Shown here one piece after another: positions 61,346 to 64,000 of a stretch of DNA of 64,000 nt. Made by a program: the position numbers and the translations under genes. This DNA comes from Coriolopsis trogii. Taxonomy: Eukaryota; Basidiomycota; Agaricomycetes; Polyporales; Polyporaceae. The notes under the pieces are model-generated. The model had not been told where the DNA came from and ran no database searches. It worked only from the letters and a program-made list of their open reading frames with translations. Each line of letters starts with the position of its first letter. The stretch's first letter is position 1. Location of the stretch: the NCBI GenBank assembly GCA_020543525.1, contig JAHYIO010000007.1, positions 186,001 through 250,000 on the forward strand, read 5' to 3'.

Positions 61346-62667
61346 CGTCCCGAGTTCCATGTGCCATGACCGCATTGTCGTGCAAAGGCAACAATCTCGA
61401 CTTTCCAGAGAGCCGCAAAGTTTAGACTGGCCGTGGCCCATGCGGGGATGTGACGGGCGAATTCCGGGGTAATGCGTGTGTAACTGGTCCAATGTCCGTT
61501 ATCGGTGTCAGTCGTACCCTAACACCAGGCGAACGGAACTGCTGTAAAGCGCCTCGGGATGTATTCAAACAGTCAGGGACGCAATATTCACACTTTGTGG
61601 TTTCAGTATAGTTCGTGGGATGAGAGTGTAGGGCACTCACAAGAGATCCGCGCCGAGGCAGGACCCCTGACATCGGAATGCTGAAGATTCTCGTCGTTGT
61701 GGATGTATGCTAGCCTCGAGGCTGCTGCTACTGTGTGCTGCTGCGCAGGCAGGCGCAGGCTCAGAAAAGGTCCGGTCCCCGGTCATTTGCGCGTGATGCG
61801 CGACTGTGAGAGCGAAGGCAAGCATGGCGATAGATTTGGCTGAAGTGGTACTTGTGCCCGCAGCAGCGATGATATGGCTCTGAAACATTATGGAGTCTGC
61901 AACTGGAAGTCGAGGTGTCTCATCCGGGTACATGAAGTGTTCAATGCGTCACGTCGCAGTCGTGACTACAGCGGATCCTTCACGTTGAAGTGCGGCGTTT
62001 ACCTGCTCACTGAACTTAGTGTGGCATGAATAGGTCCGGACGAATGGTGAAAGAGACTACTAGTGGTGTGGACGCACTGCACGGAAGAGAAGGGTTCCCG
62101 CAGCTGGGTAGCTTCCGGTGGCAGGACCGTTTCGTAAGAGGGGGCAAGAATAACCGGTTGTTAGATTTTACGTCTTGCTGTCCGTCAATCCACACCGTGA
62201 CTGACCGGTACTGGGAAGTCTGTGTGGACCCCGTGGCATACTACCGCCTTATCGCCGTCACCAACATAGTCACTTGCGCAAAGCGACGCTGGCGGATGTG
62301 TGTATCTGTATCACGAGAAAAATTGACACTGTATTCCATGCAGGACAAGCCTTATAGCGAGAATCTTGGTGTAAGTGTCGTCGTCGCTTGACACTCGAAC
62401 AGGTGCCGCGATGGTATATATAGCTGTGAGATACGGGATGCCGGCGAATGTGAGTAGATGGGTACGAATAATGGAAACAATCGTACAATGTCAGGATGTG
62501 CGAGGAAGCAGACACATATGTGATCCCTATAGCCCACCATATTGATACATTGAGTATGACTGGAGCACCTCGGACGCACGTCGCGTTCTGGATGACCCTG
62601 AGTCGGGGTGCCACGCGTAACATGACATATTACAAGGTATTCAACCATCGATTGGGGAATACCGCGT

Positions 62668-63297
62668 TCAACTGTCAGAATGTCCGAGGGACTTTCCTGG
62701 CTGAATGTGGTCTCTGATGCGCTGTTTCTGTAGAGAAGACATGAAGCGGGACTCCATGCGTCAGAGTGGCGTTAGAGGACACAGAAGCACCCGGCGAACA
62801 CTTGCCAGGACTTTGAGTTCTGGAAAACCGCCCTCGATCTTTCTGTCCCACACCAGAACGGGAGGCTTGCCCTCAAGGAACAACCAGACACGGAACCTCC
62901 CGCCCGTGTCTTCAGCATTGAGTGGCATGATATTAATAGCCCTGATGTTGGGAGTTGGAAATGTTAGGAATAGTTCCGTTGATGTCCACGTCGCTCTGTG
63001 CAGCCTGAGAGGTGGACGAGTTGGGTTAGTTCGGTCTACGGGGAGTTCCTTGTAACGCACCATCGACACTGCGGGATGTCATCAGTCAAGCATACATATG
63101 TGGGGGTCAAAAACGCATGCGTTTACCCTGTCGCAAAACTCAATGGTGATACTGGGCGTGATAGAGGGCGATGGTGGGATGAATGTTGTCGAGTCAAGGG
63201 GGTTCTGAGGGACCTTGGATTGCTCAGGAACGATGCCCGCTGCGGCCTGGGCGGCGTCGGGCTGGCAGTCTACGCAGGCTTCAACCTGCGCCATCAT
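62668..63297 (-). CDS. Rdx family protein (SelT/SelW/SelH-like, Cys form)
   Basis: Small thioredoxin-like redox protein of the Rdx family. Exons 63297-63127, 63068-63061, 63004-62806, 62727-62668, giving 145 aa. The redox motif is CDRC (Cys55, Cys58) within TIEFCDRCRWLHRATW; the second Cys is encoded in an 8-nt exon. Then come ELFLTFPTPNIRAINIMPLN, GGRFRVWLFLEG, VLVWDRKIEGGFPELKVL and, after a GC-AG intron, KQRIRDHIQPGKSLGHSDS. The last joint restores the expected C-terminus; reading through would give an unrelated tail. Selenocysteine is replaced by Cys, as expected in fungi. Start chosen at the first of two consecutive ATGs; an acceptor-like CTTGCAG lies 15 nt upstream, so a 5' non-coding or extra exon is possible. 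Substrate unknown. Confidence 0.85.
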
Positions 63298-63562
63298 TGT
63301 ACTGTAGTTCCTGCAAGGAGAATAGGAGGACTCGTGATGATGGTAGAGACAAAGGTAATGTTGTCGCCAACTCCACTTAATTTGTCCGTAAGCAAGACGG
63401 TCACGTGAACGGAACGCGTCAAATGGGCACGCGTCAGGCTCGTGGGTTAACGCGTTTTTGTCCTTGACCACCACTATCGCTCACCGAAGATCGTCCTGGG
63501 AGTCACGCACATCGTTTGGAAAACTTGCTGCGAAAGCTTTTCAGCGCATATACTCGGACACA
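63298..63562. promoter_or_regulatory. Shared divergent promoter region (Rdx / Pch2-like)
   Basis: 265 bp between divergent start codons, so the two genes must share promoter space. It contains CACGTGAACGG near 63402 and MluI-box-like ACGCGT cores near 63417 and 63430 and a related ACGCG near 63448, motifs known from G1/S and meiotic control in fungi. Their use here is inference. Confidence 0.5.
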
Positions 63563-64000
63563 ATGGACACTGAGCCAGACTTCGTCGTCCCTCTTCCGGC
63601 CGCCCCTGCACCGCAATCCTTGGCCACCGTCTGGCCGGTTCACAGTAAGTTCCTCCAATGAGAAGCAATGTAATATCAACGCAGCTTGTATTGTTTTACT
63701 GACTTTTGACTTCTAGTTGAAGTGCGCGTTGCATCGAACGCAACTTCTCGATTCGACACCATCCGCAATGCGGTCCATTCGTACCTAACCTCTTCCCTAT
63801 CTCACATCTATCTACCTTCAAGCATTCAAGGATGGGAAGATGTCCCACTACTTGCATCATCTGTTGAGCGTATAACTGCGTCGGAGTGCCCATCTCCCAC
63901 GTCATCCCTCCCGATTGAACAAACCGCTCTGCAAATCCATGTCTACCAACCTACTGAAGCAGACGCCTTTGAAGAACTCACCAGTGGTAGCGGTCGAGGT
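63563..64000 (+). CDS. Probable Pch2/TRIP13-type AAA+ ATPase, N-terminal part
   Basis: 5' part of a gene that continues past the window. Exon 1 is 63563-63644 (MDTEPDFVVPLPAAPAPQSL) and exon 2 starts at 63717. Across the intron the protein reads TVWPVHIEVRVASNATSRFD, then DTIRNAVHSYL, WEDVPLLASSVERI and ALQIHVYQPTEADAFEELT. This matches the N-terminal HORMA-engaging region of Pch2/TRIP13 in order and spacing (VH(V/I)EV..., VRKLL-like helix, PFL..NV-like, ALHIFQ-like). The ATPase domain itself is outside the window, so the call rests on this region only. Pch2 remodels HORMA proteins in meiotic checkpoints. Confidence 0.62.

Larger units (their letters stand above)
58753..62667. other. Region with unassigned minus-strand coding-like segments
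   Basis: About 3.9 kb. Minus-strand pieces that look translated: 59442-59550 (VGVDPSWNDTPDSAGLLTVE), 59635-59780 (IPANTLEEIINNEDFAYFPS, PYKNTVTTVQHAFIYGLWKA), 59848-59908 (GLIAQDGYERLIDIIQLLFL, joining to the previous piece through a GTGCGC...GATAG intron), 60003-60170 (EVWYMSWKPDVHTSFLRSFP), 60440-60575 (CARCHVPTEPKDMHCDHC) and 60810-61240. They may be one multi-exon gene of unknown family. Plus 62026-62391 is an ATG-started 121-codon frame without known motifs. No product is claimed. Confidence 0.35.

Overview
This window looks like a piece of nuclear genome from a mushroom-forming basidiomycete (Agaricomycetes), possibly a wood-decay polypore; the order is inference. Genes are split by many short introns (mostly about 45-90 nt, GT-AG, with CTNAC-like branch sites) and lie on both strands. 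Several belong to families known to be expanded in Agaricomycetes: a FunK1-type kinase, an MGQYW-type F-box-like protein and a tandem trio of clade-specific paralogs. I saw no tRNA or rRNA gene, CRISPR array or intact transposase.

Layout. 1-2259 (-): DHA2-type MFS transporter, 3' end off the window. 2260-11721: gene-poor, with a 388-bp MITE-like element carrying 86-bp terminal inverted repeats (10404-10791). 11722-14867 (+): FunK1 kinase. 14868-18418: no gene seen. 18419-21853 (+): AGC kinase of the flippase-kinase/NRC-2 type. 25344-27479 (+): HSF-type transcription factor behind 3.5 kb of intergenic DNA. 29004-34080 (+): CLASP/Stu1 microtubule protein in 11 exons. 34081-36141: coding-like fragments. 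36142-39213 (-): three tandem paralogs with a conserved intron. 40523-42595 (-): intronless mitochondrial PPR-like protein. 42596-50045: gene-poor.

50046-50862 (-) is a Tctex-1 dynein light chain, divergent from a PEX11-family gene (51220-52739, +). 53837-54293 (-) is a small mitochondrial-type membrane protein, divergent from a Tvp38/VTT-domain protein (55012-56539, +). 57444-58752 (+) is the F-box-like protein, with a relic of a second copy just upstream. 58753-62667 has coding-like minus-strand pieces I could not join into a recognised gene. 62668-63297 (-) is an Rdx (SelT/SelW/SelH-like) protein, divergent from the start of a probable Pch2/TRIP13 AAA+ gene (63563 to the end, +).

Most recognised genes are conserved housekeeping functions (microtubules, Golgi, peroxisome, mitochondrion, signalling) and form no pathway together. 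The accessory signal lies in the FunK1 gene, the paralog trio, the F-box-like gene with its relic, and the MITE. No convincing new multi-gene defence or biosynthetic system was found. The most unusual structures are in splicing: an 8-nt exon splitting a CxxC motif plus a GC-AG intron in the Rdx gene, and a 19-nt exon in the Tctex-1 gene. For genes whose exon boundaries are given in full, I derived them by hand and the summed coding length keeps the reading frame.
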